Notes under the pieces: model-generated
Databases searched by the model: none
The model's input: only the letters and a program-made list of their open reading frames with translations
What the model was told of the DNA's origin: nothing
Shown here: positions 51,843 through 60,635 of the stretch, piece after piece
Numbering within the stretch: position 1 is the stretch's first letter
How the letters are laid out: every line of letters starts with the position of its first letter
Assembly (NCBI GenBank): GCA_003576905.1
Contig: QEVG01000021.1
Span: forward strand, 1-64,000
Direction of reading: 5' to 3'
DNA length: 64,000 bases
Source of the DNA: Planctomycetota bacterium
Lineage (GTDB): Bacteria; Planctomycetota; Phycisphaerae; UBA1845; UTPLA1
Translations under genes and position numbers: made by a program

Positions 51843-53201
51843 ATGGCAGATAGCCCGCAGGAACTGACCCGGATCAACTGGTCCGAGTGCTTCCGGTTCG
51901 TGCGTGTCTTTCGCAGCTTCCGCTATGCCCTCCAGCCCGTCGCCTTGATGCTCACCGTCCTGGCCGTCATCAAGACCTACATCGTCGGCCGCATCCTCGA
52001 CTTCTTTTGGCCCGACGCCAGCCTTCCGGCGATCGGTGGGGGGATGAACGAGCTTTCTGTCTTTATCACCAACGGGGGCAACGCCGCCGCCACGCTCGAA
52101 TGGGCCAAGGCCCTCGGCGATCCCGCCCGGCTCGATCACGCCGGCGTCTTCGCGCTCCTCATGAATCACCTCATGGTCTCGGCCAACCAGGTGATCTCCG
52201 CCGTCCTCGGTGCGAGTCCCACGGCCGTTTTCGCCGCCATCGTGCATGCCGTCATGGGCCTCGTCTGGCTCGTCGTCATGCACCCGCTCTATGCGATCCT
52301 CTTCGGCGCATGCTGCCTCGCCATCTGGTCCTACCTCGGCGGGGCTGTGTGCCGGGCGACGGCCATGCTCGCCGCCCGCGACGAGCGCATCACGCTCGGC
52401 GAGGCGACGTCCTTCGCCCGTGCCAGGCTCTGGTCCTTCTTCTGCGCGCCGCTTTTGCCCCTGGCCCTGATCCTCGTCGCCGGTATCGTCCTCACAGCAT
52501 GCGGCCTGGTCGGAAAGGTCCCCCTGCTCGGCGATATTCTCGTCGGCCTGCTCTTCTTCATCGCCATCGGCATCGGCCTGGCGATCGCCTTCTTCGTGGT
52601 CGTCTTCACGGCCGGGGTCGGGATGTGCTTCCCCACCATCGCCGTCGAGGGCTCCGACGCTTTCGACGCCCTTAGCCGCACAGCCACCTATCTCTTTGGC
52701 CGACCCTGGAAATCCCTGCTCTATTACGCCGGCGCGATCGTCCACGGCGCGATCTGCATCACTTTCGTAAAGATTTTCGCCCGCATCGTGTTCTGGGCCG
52801 TCGGCGTCTTCGGCGGAGTCACGCTCAATTGGGCCAGGGCCTACGTCCCGACGGGCGAGCGTCCCGGGATGTTCGAATCCATCTGGCAGCCGCCCTCGCT
52901 CTCTGCGGACACCCCGTTCTACGGCGTCTTTGACGACACCGAACTGTCCCACGTCAGCGCCGTCGCCCGGTTCCTCATCCGGTGCTGGGTGTATGGCATG
53001 TGGGCCGTCGTCGCCGCCATCGCCATTAACTACTACTTCGCCGCCAACACAATCATCTACCTCCTGCTTCGCCGCGAGGTGGATATGACGGATCTTGAAG
53101 ACGTACACCTCGATGAACCGCCGGAAGGCCCGGCCCAGCCGCCTGCCCCGACCGGCGCAAGCGGCGCATCGAGCGGTACGTCATTGCCTGTCATCGGATA
53201 G
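51843..53201 (+). CDS. Planctomycete-type polytopic membrane protein of unknown function
   Basis: 452 aa. The N-terminus NWSECFRFVRVFRSFRYALQ is followed by about seven membrane helices (LIVVAGIVLTACGLVGKVP-like and LLFFIAIGIGLAIAFFVVV). Late motifs GSDAFDALSRTATYLFGRPW and LLRREVDMTDLEDVHLDEP precede a Pro/Ala/Gly/Ser-rich tail. The SxDAxSR and FxRPW pattern is seen in planctomycete membrane proteins of unknown role. The ATG has GGAAGG upstream. Function unknown. Confidence 0.75.
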   Translation: MADSPQELTRINWSECFRFVRVFRSFRYALQPVALMLTVLAVIKTYIVGRILDFFWPDASLPAIGGGMNELSVFITNGGNAAATLEWAKALGDPARLDHAGVFALLMNHLMVSANQVISAVLGASPTAVFAAIVHAVMGLVWLVVMHPLYAILFGACCLAIWSYLGGAVCRATAMLAARDERITLGEATSFARARLWSFFCAPLLPLALILVAGIVLTACGLVGKVPLLGDILVGLLFFIAIGIGLAIAFFVVVFTAGVGMCFPTIAVEGSDAFDALSRTATYLFGRPWKSLLYYAGAIVHGAICITFVKIFARIVFWAVGVFGGVTLNWARAYVPTGERPGMFESIWQPPSLSADTPFYGVFDDTELSHVSAVARFLIRCWVYGMWAVVAAIAINYYFAANTIIYLLLRREVDMTDLEDVHLDEPPEGPAQPPAPTGASGASSGTSLPVIG

Positions 53202-53315
53202 CGTCTGTCTGCATGGGGGGTTTGGCACGGGCCAGAGGCAGCGGACGCCGGTCCGACGCGCGACGACCCATCGCGCGAGACCCCGAACTGAATCCTCGCC
53301 GTGAGGGATGAAGCC

Positions 53316-54779
53316 ATGCGCAGACTTTTCGCCAGTCCGCTGTTCGTTCTCCTGTGCCTCTCGGTCCTGCTGTCCACCGGCTGCACCGAGTTCTACGTCC
53401 TCTTCGGCCCCGGCGGAATCTGGGGCCCCGGCGGCGGCGGCGCCACCGGCTCGCTCACGTCTTCCGGCACGACGACCCAGCCCGCCTCAATCGCCGGCCC
53501 GCTCTTTTCCGTCCGGCAGATCGATCCGATTCTCGAATCCACCGCCGGCGCCCGCGTCATCGTCGCGGCCGATTTCAACTTCGACGGACTCACCGATTTC
53601 GTCTCCGGCTCCGCCGAGAGTCAGCCGGTCCAGATTCACCTCCGCATCCCGGGAACCCAGGACTACAACACCTTTTCCATTGCCGGCGAGGTGCCCATCT
53701 CCATCATGTACGACGTGCAGGTTGCCGACTTCGACCAGGACGGCCGGCTCGACGTGGCCGTCCTCGTGAACAATACGGGCATCATTCCCGTCGCCGGCGC
53801 GAACAAGCGCGGCGCGGTTGTTCTCCTCTTCGCCCCGCCCGACCCCGCCGACGCCGTCTCCTGGACCCAGGTGCTGATCAACGCCACCTTCGTCCTGCCC
53901 AACGACGATACCGGCATGACCGACTTCGCCGTGGGCGATATTGACGGCGCCAACGGCCCCGACGTCGTCCTCGGCTCCAACGAGGTCGCCGCCGGCGGCA
54001 ACACAGCCACTAAGCGCATCTACCTGTTTCAGAATCCCGGCCCGGCCAATGCCCGTAACGGCGCGGCCTGGGTGGGCCCCGATTTCGCCGCCACGTTCCC
54101 GATCATCTCCGAGGCCCCGCCCTTCAAGCAGCTTGAGCTTGCCGACCTCGACGGCGACGGTGACCTCGACGTGGTCGGGACTTTCCCCACGGCCCTCTCC
54201 AGCAACATCCGCTGGATGGTCAACCCCCTCGTCCCCTCCGGTGCCGGTGCCGTGGCAGCCGGAAACTGGGTCGACAACATCATCGGCGAACAACGCCAGC
54301 TTACCCAGCCCGGCGACGAGCAGGTGCCGGGGGCCGACTTCATCGCCGTCGGCGACATCGACGGCGACGGCGACATCGACGTCGCCAGCGGCTTCGAGCA
54401 GCTGCGCCTCTTCCAGTGGTTTGAGAACCCCGGCCCGGCCCTCGTCGCCCTCCAGGGATTCCCGTGGAAGGTCTACAACATCGGCCAGCTCAACGAGGGC
54501 GTCACCATGAACCAGTTGCAGCTGGTGGACCTCGACCTCGACGGCCGGTTGGATGCCTTCGTCACTGCGAGCGGCAACATGGTCGCCTTCGAGCCGCGCA
54601 CCAATGTGCAGGATTACTGGCAGCCGATCTCCATCACCAGCACGAACCCCATCGCCACCATCGGCCGCTGCGCCTTCGTCGACGAAAACGGCGACGGCCT
54701 GCTTGACATCATCGCCCCGATGGACCGCGACGGCGTGACCCTCGACCAGTTCCTGATCCTGACGCGCCTGACCCCGTAG
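53316..54779 (+). CDS. FG-GAP/VCBS-repeat lipoprotein
   Basis: 487 aa. The signal ends in LLSTGC, a good lipobox, so the protein is lipid-anchored. A Gly/Ser/Thr-rich linker leads to FG-GAP repeats of a beta-propeller: VAADFNFDGLTDFV, VADFDQDGRLDVAV, VGDIDGANGPDVVL, LADLDGDGDLDVVG, VGDIDGDGDIDVAS, LVDLDLDGRLDAFV and FVDENGDGLLDIIA. Seven such loops fit one complete propeller. Calcium-binding DxDxDG loops sit at each blade. Start ATG 53316 after GAGGG; GTG 53301 is the alternative. Function: probably extracellular binding. Confidence 0.85.
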   Translation: MRRLFASPLFVLLCLSVLLSTGCTEFYVLFGPGGIWGPGGGGATGSLTSSGTTTQPASIAGPLFSVRQIDPILESTAGARVIVAADFNFDGLTDFVSGSAESQPVQIHLRIPGTQDYNTFSIAGEVPISIMYDVQVADFDQDGRLDVAVLVNNTGIIPVAGANKRGAVVLLFAPPDPADAVSWTQVLINATFVLPNDDTGMTDFAVGDIDGANGPDVVLGSNEVAAGGNTATKRIYLFQNPGPANARNGAAWVGPDFAATFPIISEAPPFKQLELADLDGDGDLDVVGTFPTALSSNIRWMVNPLVPSGAGAVAAGNWVDNIIGEQRQLTQPGDEQVPGADFIAVGDIDGDGDIDVASGFEQLRLFQWFENPGPALVALQGFPWKVYNIGQLNEGVTMNQLQLVDLDLDGRLDAFVTASGNMVAFEPRTNVQDYWQPISITSTNPIATIGRCAFVDENGDGLLDIIAPMDRDGVTLDQFLILTRLTP

Positions 54780-55057
54780 GGCGGTTTCCGCGCGGTCGCG
54801 GCGCTGCCATTGCCCTGCGAAGGAGGGCCTCTCGCGCACTCGATCCGCCTTCCCGCGGAAGCACGACGACCGATCGAAAAACGGCCCGGACCGACTCTCG
54901 CGCGGCGCCGGAGTCCGGCTTCATGCCCGCCGACGATGCGCGATTCAGGCGTCGCCGTCACCCGCCCCGAAGTGACGCCGCGATGACACTTAGGAAGCTC
55001 TCGCGAATTGGGAACGGCCTACGTGGATTCGGCCGCCAGACCGCCCGAACTCGTTTC

Positions 55058-55092
55058 TATTCCCTGTTTCCCGTTCCCCGTTCCCCGCTCCC
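55058..55092 (-). repeat. Heptamer array downstream of lpdA
   Basis: Five 7-bp units of the form NRYTYCC/NGTTCCC (third and fourth CGTTCCC, exact). The consensus matches the TGTTCCC ends of the dnaE2 element. A solo GGGAACG lies 42 bp further left at 55010-55016 in the opposite orientation. The array ends 10 bp from the lpdA stop. The rest of the 323-bp gap (54780-55102) shows no gene. Confidence 0.6.
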
Positions 55093-55102
55093 TTGCCTTC
55101 AT

Positions 55103-56515
55103 TCAATGCCCCGCGTGCACCGCGTGACCAAACATCGCCTCCGCCGCCTCCGCGAGCGTCTCGCTCGTGGCCGGGTGCGGGTGGATCGCCACGCCGATGT
55201 CCTCCGCGACCGCCGCCATCTCCATCGCCAGTACGCCCTCGGCGATCAGGTCGCCCGCGTGCGCCCCGACGATCCCCACGCCGAGCAGCCGCTGCGTCTT
55301 CTTGTCGAAGATCATCTTCGTCAGTCCGTCCGTCCGACTCATTGACACCGCACGGCCGCTGCCCGCCCAGGGAAACTTGGTCACTTTCACGTCCAGTCCC
55401 TTGGCCGTCGCCTCGGACTCCGTCACGCCGCACCACGCCACCTCCGGATCGGTATAGACCACCGCCGGAATGCACGCCGGATCGAAGACGCTCGGCTTTC
55501 CGGCGATCGCCTCCACCGCCACCTTCGCCTCGCGCATCGCCTTGTGCGCCAGCATCGGCTCGCCCGCCACGTCCCCGATGGCGTAGATCCGCTTGTCCGT
55601 CGTCCGCCGCTGCGCGTCCACCTCGATGAACCCGCGGTCGTTCACCTTCACCTGCGTGTTATTAAGGCCGATCGTGTCGCTGTTCGGCCTCCGGCCCACC
55701 GACACCAGCACCCGGTCGAACTCGACCGTCTCGTCCTTGCCGTCCACGCTGTAGCTGATTGCCACGCCCGAGCCGCTCTTCTTCGCCCCCTTTAGCGTCG
55801 CCCCGGTGATGATCGCCTTCATCTGTTTCTTCAGCTTCGCGATCAGCGGCCGCGCCAGGTCCGGGTCCGCCCCGGCGAGGATGTTCGGCAGCGCCTCCAG
55901 CACCGTCACTTCGCTTCCCAGCGTCGCGTACACCTGCCCCAGCTCCAGGCCGATGTACCCGCCGCCGATCACCAGCAGCTTCCGCGGAATCTCCTGAATC
56001 TTTAGCGCGTCTGCCGCGTCCCAGATCAGCTCCCGTGGAAGCAGCGCCTCCGGGAGCATCTTGGCCCGCGACCCGCTCGCGATGATGCAGTGCTTGAACT
56101 TGATCCGCGCTACATCCGCCCCCTCGATCCGCACCGTCCGCGAGTCCTCGAACTCCGCCTCGCCCGTGATGTAGTCCACCTTCCGCCCGGCCAGGAGCTG
56201 CTTTACCCCGCCCGACAGTTTCCGAATCACCCCGTTCTTCCAGTCGCGCAGCTTGTTCACGTCGGTCGTCGGCTTCCCGAACGATACCCCGAAGTCCGCC
56301 GCGTGTGCCGCCTCGTCGATGATTTTCGCCACGTGCAGCAGCGCCTTGCTCGGAATGCACCCCTCGCGCAGACACACCCCGCCCGGAACCTCCGCCTTTT
56401 CCACCAGTGCCGTCTGGATCCCGTGATCCGCCGCCACCAGCGCCGCCACGTATCCCCCCGGCCCGCCGCCGATCACCAGTAAGTCCACTTCCTGCGTCAG
56501 TTCCCCGACAACCAT
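55103..56515 (-). CDS. lpdA: Dihydrolipoamide dehydrogenase
   Basis: 470 aa from ATG 56515, with AAGGAG 6 bp upstream. FAD-binding VIGGGPGGYVAALVAADHG, redox disulfide in GGVCLREGCIPSK (C48, C53), NAD-binding LVIGGGYIGLELGQVYATLG, second FAD motif IYAIGDVAGEPMLAHKA, and the active-site IHPHPATSE with His. It reoxidises lipoyl groups in 2-oxoacid dehydrogenase or glycine cleavage complexes. No E1/E2 gene is adjacent, so it stands alone. The upstream open frame to 56782 is not coding. Confidence 0.95.
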   Translation of the reverse strand: MVVGELTQEVDLLVIGGGPGGYVAALVAADHGIQTALVEKAEVPGGVCLREGCIPSKALLHVAKIIDEAAHAADFGVSFGKPTTDVNKLRDWKNGVIRKLSGGVKQLLAGRKVDYITGEAEFEDSRTVRIEGADVARIKFKHCIIASGSRAKMLPEALLPRELIWDAADALKIQEIPRKLLVIGGGYIGLELGQVYATLGSEVTVLEALPNILAGADPDLARPLIAKLKKQMKAIITGATLKGAKKSGSGVAISYSVDGKDETVEFDRVLVSVGRRPNSDTIGLNNTQVKVNDRGFIEVDAQRRTTDKRIYAIGDVAGEPMLAHKAMREAKVAVEAIAGKPSVFDPACIPAVVYTDPEVAWCGVTESEATAKGLDVKVTKFPWAGSGRAVSMSRTDGLTKMIFDKKTQRLLGVGIVGAHAGDLIAEGVLAMEMAAVAEDIGVAIHPHPATSETLAEAAEAMFGHAVHAGH

Positions 56516-56918
56516 GGCTGCTCCTTCGACTTTCTGTCCCGTTCGCCCCCGCGCTTCCCAGTGTCTCCCGCGCCCACGCATGTCGCCTGCCCCGGCTCCA
56601 CCCACGCCGCCGCGCGCCGGGGGGGATTCTATAGACACCCCCCGGACCGGGAAAGCCGCCCGCCCGCAGGGGCAGGGGCCTGCCTCAGCCGCCGCGCTTC
56701 GCTCCGCGCAGAGCCCTGCGTCAACCCCGCCGCGGACTTTTTTGACAAGCTGGGATCGCTCTTTCGCGCGTGCGCTGAGCAAGGATGGGGGTCAGAGAAC
56801 CGCGAAGGCGGCCGTGTTCTCTTGTCCTCCGCCGCCGGGAGGCTGCGTTTCGGGAGAATTCAGTCGGATTCCGGCGGATTTGTGTTTTATTTATTTTTTT
56901 TTGCGAAAGGGCGTGCCC
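56516..56918. other. Divergent upstream region with an AT-rich tract
   Basis: About 400 bp between lpdA and the unknown coiled-coil gene. The plus-strand frame is open but low complexity. At 56883-56902 a T-rich run (TTTATTTATTTTTTTTT) sits just before the next gene's AAAGGG ribosome site, standing out from the GC-rich surroundings. Promoter boxes could not be fixed. Confidence 0.4.
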
Positions 56919-57746
56919 GTGACCGGATCGGAAATCCACGACGTCGCTTTGAAGAATCTCTGCACAAATTCTTCGGTGATCAAGCGCACCACTCCCGAAG
57001 AGCGAAGGAAGATCAACCTCGCCATCATCGACCGCGTCCCGCCGACCTATCGGGCCGTGTACGACAAGTTCGCACTCGGTGAGAGACGCATCAGTTTCAC
57101 CGCCTTTTACAACTACGCGCGAAAAATCCGGCTCGCCGCCGCGCGCTACGCCGTCGCCGAACTGGCCGCACCCAGCCCCCGTGAACTGGGCGAACTCCTG
57201 CCGCGCCTCCTGGGGGCCAATCTTGTTGAATGTCTCATGTACGGAGACGACGACGCGCCCCTTCAGATCGGTCGCCTCCTCCGGGCATACAAGACCGCCC
57301 TAGACGCCCGGCCCGCCTTGGCGGAGGCGATCCCCCCGGATTCGCGCCGGCTGCTGCGCGACCTCGAAGGGGCCCCGTCCGAACCGGGCTACAAGTGCGT
57401 CCAGCGCACCCGCGAGCTGGCTGCCCTGCGCGAGGAGTTGGAACAGGTCACCCGCCAGAAGGACGCGCTCGAAGCCGAAAACGTCTACCTCCGCGCTCCC
57501 TTCGAGGCCGTCGGGTTCGACGTGAAGAAATACCTCGAGCGGATCCCGTCGGGTGATGGCGATGTCCTTATCAGCGCCTCCGAAGCCCTCGTCCGCGCCG
57601 TGTCCGCGGCCGTAGCGGGCGATTCAGATGCACCGGCCCGTCGCCCACGTTCGACCGACGCCGGGAAGGCGGACGCGCCCCATCCCGGCGAACAGGACGT
57701 GGGTATGGGTGTTCCCGACCTCGAACAAGCGCGGGCGCGCGGCTGA
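56919..57746 (+). CDS. Unknown protein with helical N-terminus and coiled coil
   Basis: 275 aa from GTG 56919 (AAAGGG upstream). The N-terminal half has TTPEERRKINLAIIDRVPPT, YRAVYDKFALGERRISFTAF and YNYARKIRLAAARYAVAELA, charged helices with a loose resemblance to phage Mu-type DUF3486 proteins. The middle holds a coiled coil (LAALREELEQVTRQKDALEA). The last 60 residues are polar and low complexity. No membrane helix, cysteine pair or enzyme motif. It may be a DNA-associated protein, but this is weak. Confidence 0.6.
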   Translation: MTGSEIHDVALKNLCTNSSVIKRTTPEERRKINLAIIDRVPPTYRAVYDKFALGERRISFTAFYNYARKIRLAAARYAVAELAAPSPRELGELLPRLLGANLVECLMYGDDDAPLQIGRLLRAYKTALDARPALAEAIPPDSRRLLRDLEGAPSEPGYKCVQRTRELAALREELEQVTRQKDALEAENVYLRAPFEAVGFDVKKYLERIPSGDGDVLISASEALVRAVSAAVAGDSDAPARRPRSTDAGKADAPHPGEQDVGMGVPDLEQARARG

Positions 57747-57786
57747 AGTCATGTGGTGGTTTTTGAGAGATTCCCCCGCGCGCCGC

Positions 57787-58647
57787 CTACCACGGCCACT
57801 CCAGCTTCAGCCCGCTGTCCGTTGTCTGAAGCTCCGGCGGCGTGCGGCCCGCCTCGGCAAACGGGTCCGGCGTCTGCGCCAGCCACGCCCGCCAGGCCTC
57901 CGCGCTGTGGTCGTGCGTGTGACCCGTCAGCGCAATGAGTGACACCTCCGCGGCATGCCGCAGGGCGTAGTCGTCCTCTTCCAGCAGCGCGACGAGCGCC
58001 GGCGGCACCGACGGCTCCGGAAACTGCCCGAGCGCGTCGATCGCCGAGAGCCGGACGTTGCGGTCCTTGTCCCCGCTCGCCGCGTCCAGCAGCGTCTGCA
58101 CGATCTCCCCGCGCTGCTCCGGCGAATAGGCCCCGCGAGCCGTCACCGAATGAAGCGCCTTCGCTGCCTCCCACCGCACCGCTCCCGGCGCGGGACGCAC
58201 GTCATCGTACTTCTGCGTTGCGCTCGATAGCAGCTTCACCAGCGTCGGCGTCTGCTCTGCGCCCGACGCCGGAGCCAGCGCGTGAACCGCCGCGCACCGC
58301 GTCGCGGCGTTCACGTCCGTCCGGGCGATCGTGTCATACACCTTCATCGCCCAGTCGGTCCGCCCGTCGCCGCTCCGGGCCAGGCCGATGACCCCCTTGC
58401 GCCGGTCGTCGGCGTTCTCCGCCTCCAGTGCCATGTCGAGATAGTCCTTGCTCGACTTCGGCTTCTGAATCCACGACGTGTTCTTGCCGCCCGAACAGCC
58501 GGGCATCGCACCGCACAGCAGGAGGCAATAGGGAAGGCAAGCCAGCCGGCGAAGCCAGGGGGAACGACGGGGCGCGCGCCGTCGTGGCGCAACAACACCA
58601 GACCACGTGGGCGGGGCGGTTCGGTTATCAAAGGATGGCGGGTGCAT
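57787..58647 (-). CDS. HEAT-repeat putative lipoprotein
   Basis: 286 aa from ATG 58647 (58662 is also possible). An Arg-rich start is followed by LACLPYCLLLCGAMPGCSGG, a lipobox-like sequence (AMPGC). HEAT/PBS-type repeats follow: DRRKGVIGLARSGDGRTDWA, VRWEAAKALHSVTARGAYSP, NVRLSAIDALGQFPEPSVPP and YALRHAAEVSLIALTGHTH. The fold is a protein-binding superhelix. The start overlaps the 3' end of murI by about 20 bp, suggesting co-transcription, but no common function is evident. Confidence 0.75.
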   Translation of the reverse strand: MHPPSFDNRTAPPTWSGVVAPRRRAPRRSPWLRRLACLPYCLLLCGAMPGCSGGKNTSWIQKPKSSKDYLDMALEAENADDRRKGVIGLARSGDGRTDWAMKVYDTIARTDVNAATRCAAVHALAPASGAEQTPTLVKLLSSATQKYDDVRPAPGAVRWEAAKALHSVTARGAYSPEQRGEIVQTLLDAASGDKDRNVRLSAIDALGQFPEPSVPPALVALLEEDDYALRHAAEVSLIALTGHTHDHSAEAWRAWLAQTPDPFAEAGRTPPELQTTDSGLKLEWPW

Positions 58648-59485
58648 CGTGCGCCGGCGCATGGGACATGAACTGCTCCTGCGAGACCCACGTCACATCG
58701 ACGACCGGGTGATCGAGGAACCGCTGTCCAAGCTCGCGGAATCTTTGCGGATTATCGCTCACGTAGCAAGTCAGGCTCCCCGGCGCGGGACCGGGGTTCA
58801 GTTCGCCGCGCTGCCGCAGCTTGTCGACCACCATCGCCGCCGTCTGTTCGCCCGAGTCGACCAGCTTGATGTCCGGCCCGGCGATGTCCGCGATCGCCGG
58901 TTTCAGAAGGGGATAGTGCGTGCAGCCCAGGATCAGCACCTTCGGATCCAGCCGGAGAATCGGATCGAGATAGTCCTGTATCACCGCCCGCGTGATCGCG
59001 TCTTCGCACCGCCGCCCCTCCTCCACCATCGGCACGAGCAGGGGGCAGGGCTTCTGCACGACGCGGCTGCCCGGCTGATACTTGTTCATCGCCTTGCGAT
59101 AGGCGTCCGAGCCGATCGTCGCTTCCGTCGCGATCACCGCTACCGTGTGGCCCTGCGCCAGAAGCACCGCCTGCCGCGCCCCCGGCTCAACCACCCCGAT
59201 GACCGTGACCGGCAGCGTGTCCTCCAGCTCGGTCAGGGCGATCGCGCTGACCGTGTTGCAGGCGACGACGATCATCTTGGGGTCGAACCGAAGGAGAAAG
59301 TCGCAGTCCTCCCGCGCAAACCGGCTGACCGTCTGGACGCTCTTGATGCCGTAGGGCACCCGCGCCGTGTCGCCGAAATAGACGATGTTCTCGTGGGGAA
59401 GTCTGCGGCGAAGCTCGCGGACGACGGTGAGGCCGCCGATGCCCGAGTCAAACACCCCGATGCAGCGAACGTCGCCCTGGCTCAT
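58628..59485 (-). CDS. murI: Glutamate racemase
   Basis: 285 aa from ATG 59485 (AGGGA upstream). Makes D-glutamate for peptidoglycan. Both catalytic cysteines are visible: VVACNTVSAIAL and LILGCTHYPLL. The phosphate-binding-like FDSGIGGLTVVRELRRRLP and YFGDTARVPYG with the catalytic region are intact. With the L,D-transpeptidase it shows that the organism makes peptidoglycan. An upstream in-frame start at 59548 is less likely. Overlaps the HEAT-repeat gene. Confidence 0.93.
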   Translation of the reverse strand: MSQGDVRCIGVFDSGIGGLTVVRELRRRLPHENIVYFGDTARVPYGIKSVQTVSRFAREDCDFLLRFDPKMIVVACNTVSAIALTELEDTLPVTVIGVVEPGARQAVLLAQGHTVAVIATEATIGSDAYRKAMNKYQPGSRVVQKPCPLLVPMVEEGRRCEDAITRAVIQDYLDPILRLDPKVLILGCTHYPLLKPAIADIAGPDIKLVDSGEQTAAMVVDKLRQRGELNPGPAPGSLTCYVSDNPQRFRELGQRFLDHPVVDVTWVSQEQFMSHAPAHDAPAIL

Positions 59486-59662
59486 GATCGCATCCCTGCC
59501 GTTGTCGCCCGGGGACGCCTTGTCAACGCTTCCCCGGTCAGAGTCCATTCAATGCGCCCGCGCCCCGCGGTTCGCCACTCATGTTATCGACGATCCCGCG
59601 ATTCTCCAAAACCCTTCCCGCGCCGCGGCGGCGGTTTCCGATTTCGGTGTTCCCGTTTCCGC

Positions 59663-59691
59663 TTGTCCCCCCGGCATTTGCGTGGTTTAAT
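59663..59691 (+). promoter_or_regulatory. Candidate promoter of scpB
   Basis: TTGTCC (59663-59668), 17-bp spacer, TTTAAT (59686-59691), 35 bp before the scpB start, which has AAGGAG upstream. The -35 is a partial match. Confidence 0.4.
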
Positions 59692-59726
59692 CCGTCGGTT
59701 GCCCCAGTGAAGGAGATTCTGTCACC

Positions 59727-60539
59727 ATGGATGGTGCTTCCGCGACTATGGCCGAAAGGGACGAACGGATCGACGACGAAACCGCCGGCGACGAGGCCGC
59801 ACGCGGCGAGCCGCGCGCAGAGGCCGAATTTTCCGATTCCGCCGCGCCGACCCCCATCGAACCTCGCCGCGTTGTCGAGGCCATCCTCTTTGCCACCGAT
59901 TCGCCGCTGCCCGCCGCGAAGATCGCGAACATCCTCGACGTCGGCGACGCCCGCGACGTGCGCAAGCACATTGCCGCCCTCAACGAGGAATACGACCAGC
60001 GCGGCATGAGCTTCCGCATCGAAGAAATCGCCGGCGGCTACCAGATGCTCACCGCCCCGATCTACAACACCTGGCTCTCTCGGCTCCTTCGCGTCCGCCA
60101 GGAAACCAGGCTCAGCCCCGCCGCCATGGAAACCCTCGCCGTTGTCGCCTACAAACAACCCGTCACCCGCGCCGAGATAGAGGCCATCCGCGGCGTCGCC
60201 GCCGGCGAGATGCTCAACCGCCTCCGCGAAGTGAACCTCGTGAAAATCGTCGGCCGCGCGGAGGATCTGGGCCGCCCGCTTCTTTATGGAACGACCAAGC
60301 GCTTCCTCGAAGTGTTCGGACTCGGCTCGCTGGAAGATCTCCCGCAGGTCGAAGCGCTGGCAAGCGGAGCAAAGTCCAGGCCCGGCGAGCAGGCCGTCGC
60401 CGCGATCGAATCCGGCGTCGACGACGCGCCCGCTGATGAGGCGCGCTCCTCCGACGCATCGGCGCCGAAGCTCACCCTCGTCGACGGCGAAGAGCCGGCC
60501 CCCGGGTCTTCCGAGGGCGACGACGAATCGCACGCCTGA
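59727..60539 (+). CDS. scpB: Segregation and condensation protein ScpB
   Basis: 270 aa. The winged-helix core is RRVVEAILFATDSPLPAAKI, GGYQMLTAPIYNTWLSRLL and TLAVVAYKQPVTRAEIEAIR, followed by GRPLLYGTTKRFLEVFGLGS, all typical of ScpB, which with ScpA and SMC forms the condensin-like complex. The ScpB core is flanked by long acidic, low-complexity ends (about 45 residues at each side), longer than in most bacteria. scpA is not beside it. Start ATG 59727 with AAGGAG. Confidence 0.93.
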   Translation: MDGASATMAERDERIDDETAGDEAARGEPRAEAEFSDSAAPTPIEPRRVVEAILFATDSPLPAAKIANILDVGDARDVRKHIAALNEEYDQRGMSFRIEEIAGGYQMLTAPIYNTWLSRLLRVRQETRLSPAAMETLAVVAYKQPVTRAEIEAIRGVAAGEMLNRLREVNLVKIVGRAEDLGRPLLYGTTKRFLEVFGLGSLEDLPQVEALASGAKSRPGEQAVAAIESGVDDAPADEARSSDASAPKLTLVDGEEPAPGSSEGDDESHA

Positions 60540-60635
60540 AATTCGGTTATCATTCCACCGCGGACACCGATTGCGCGGCCGAACCGCGCTGCGCAGGCCG
60601 CGTGCCTGCGCTGGCGTCCGATGGGAGGGACGGAA

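Noticed and set aside
55103-56782. N-terminal extension of dihydrolipoamide dehydrogenase
   Set aside because: The region upstream of 56515 is Arg/Gly/Ala-rich and not conserved; AAGGAG and the family start support 56515.
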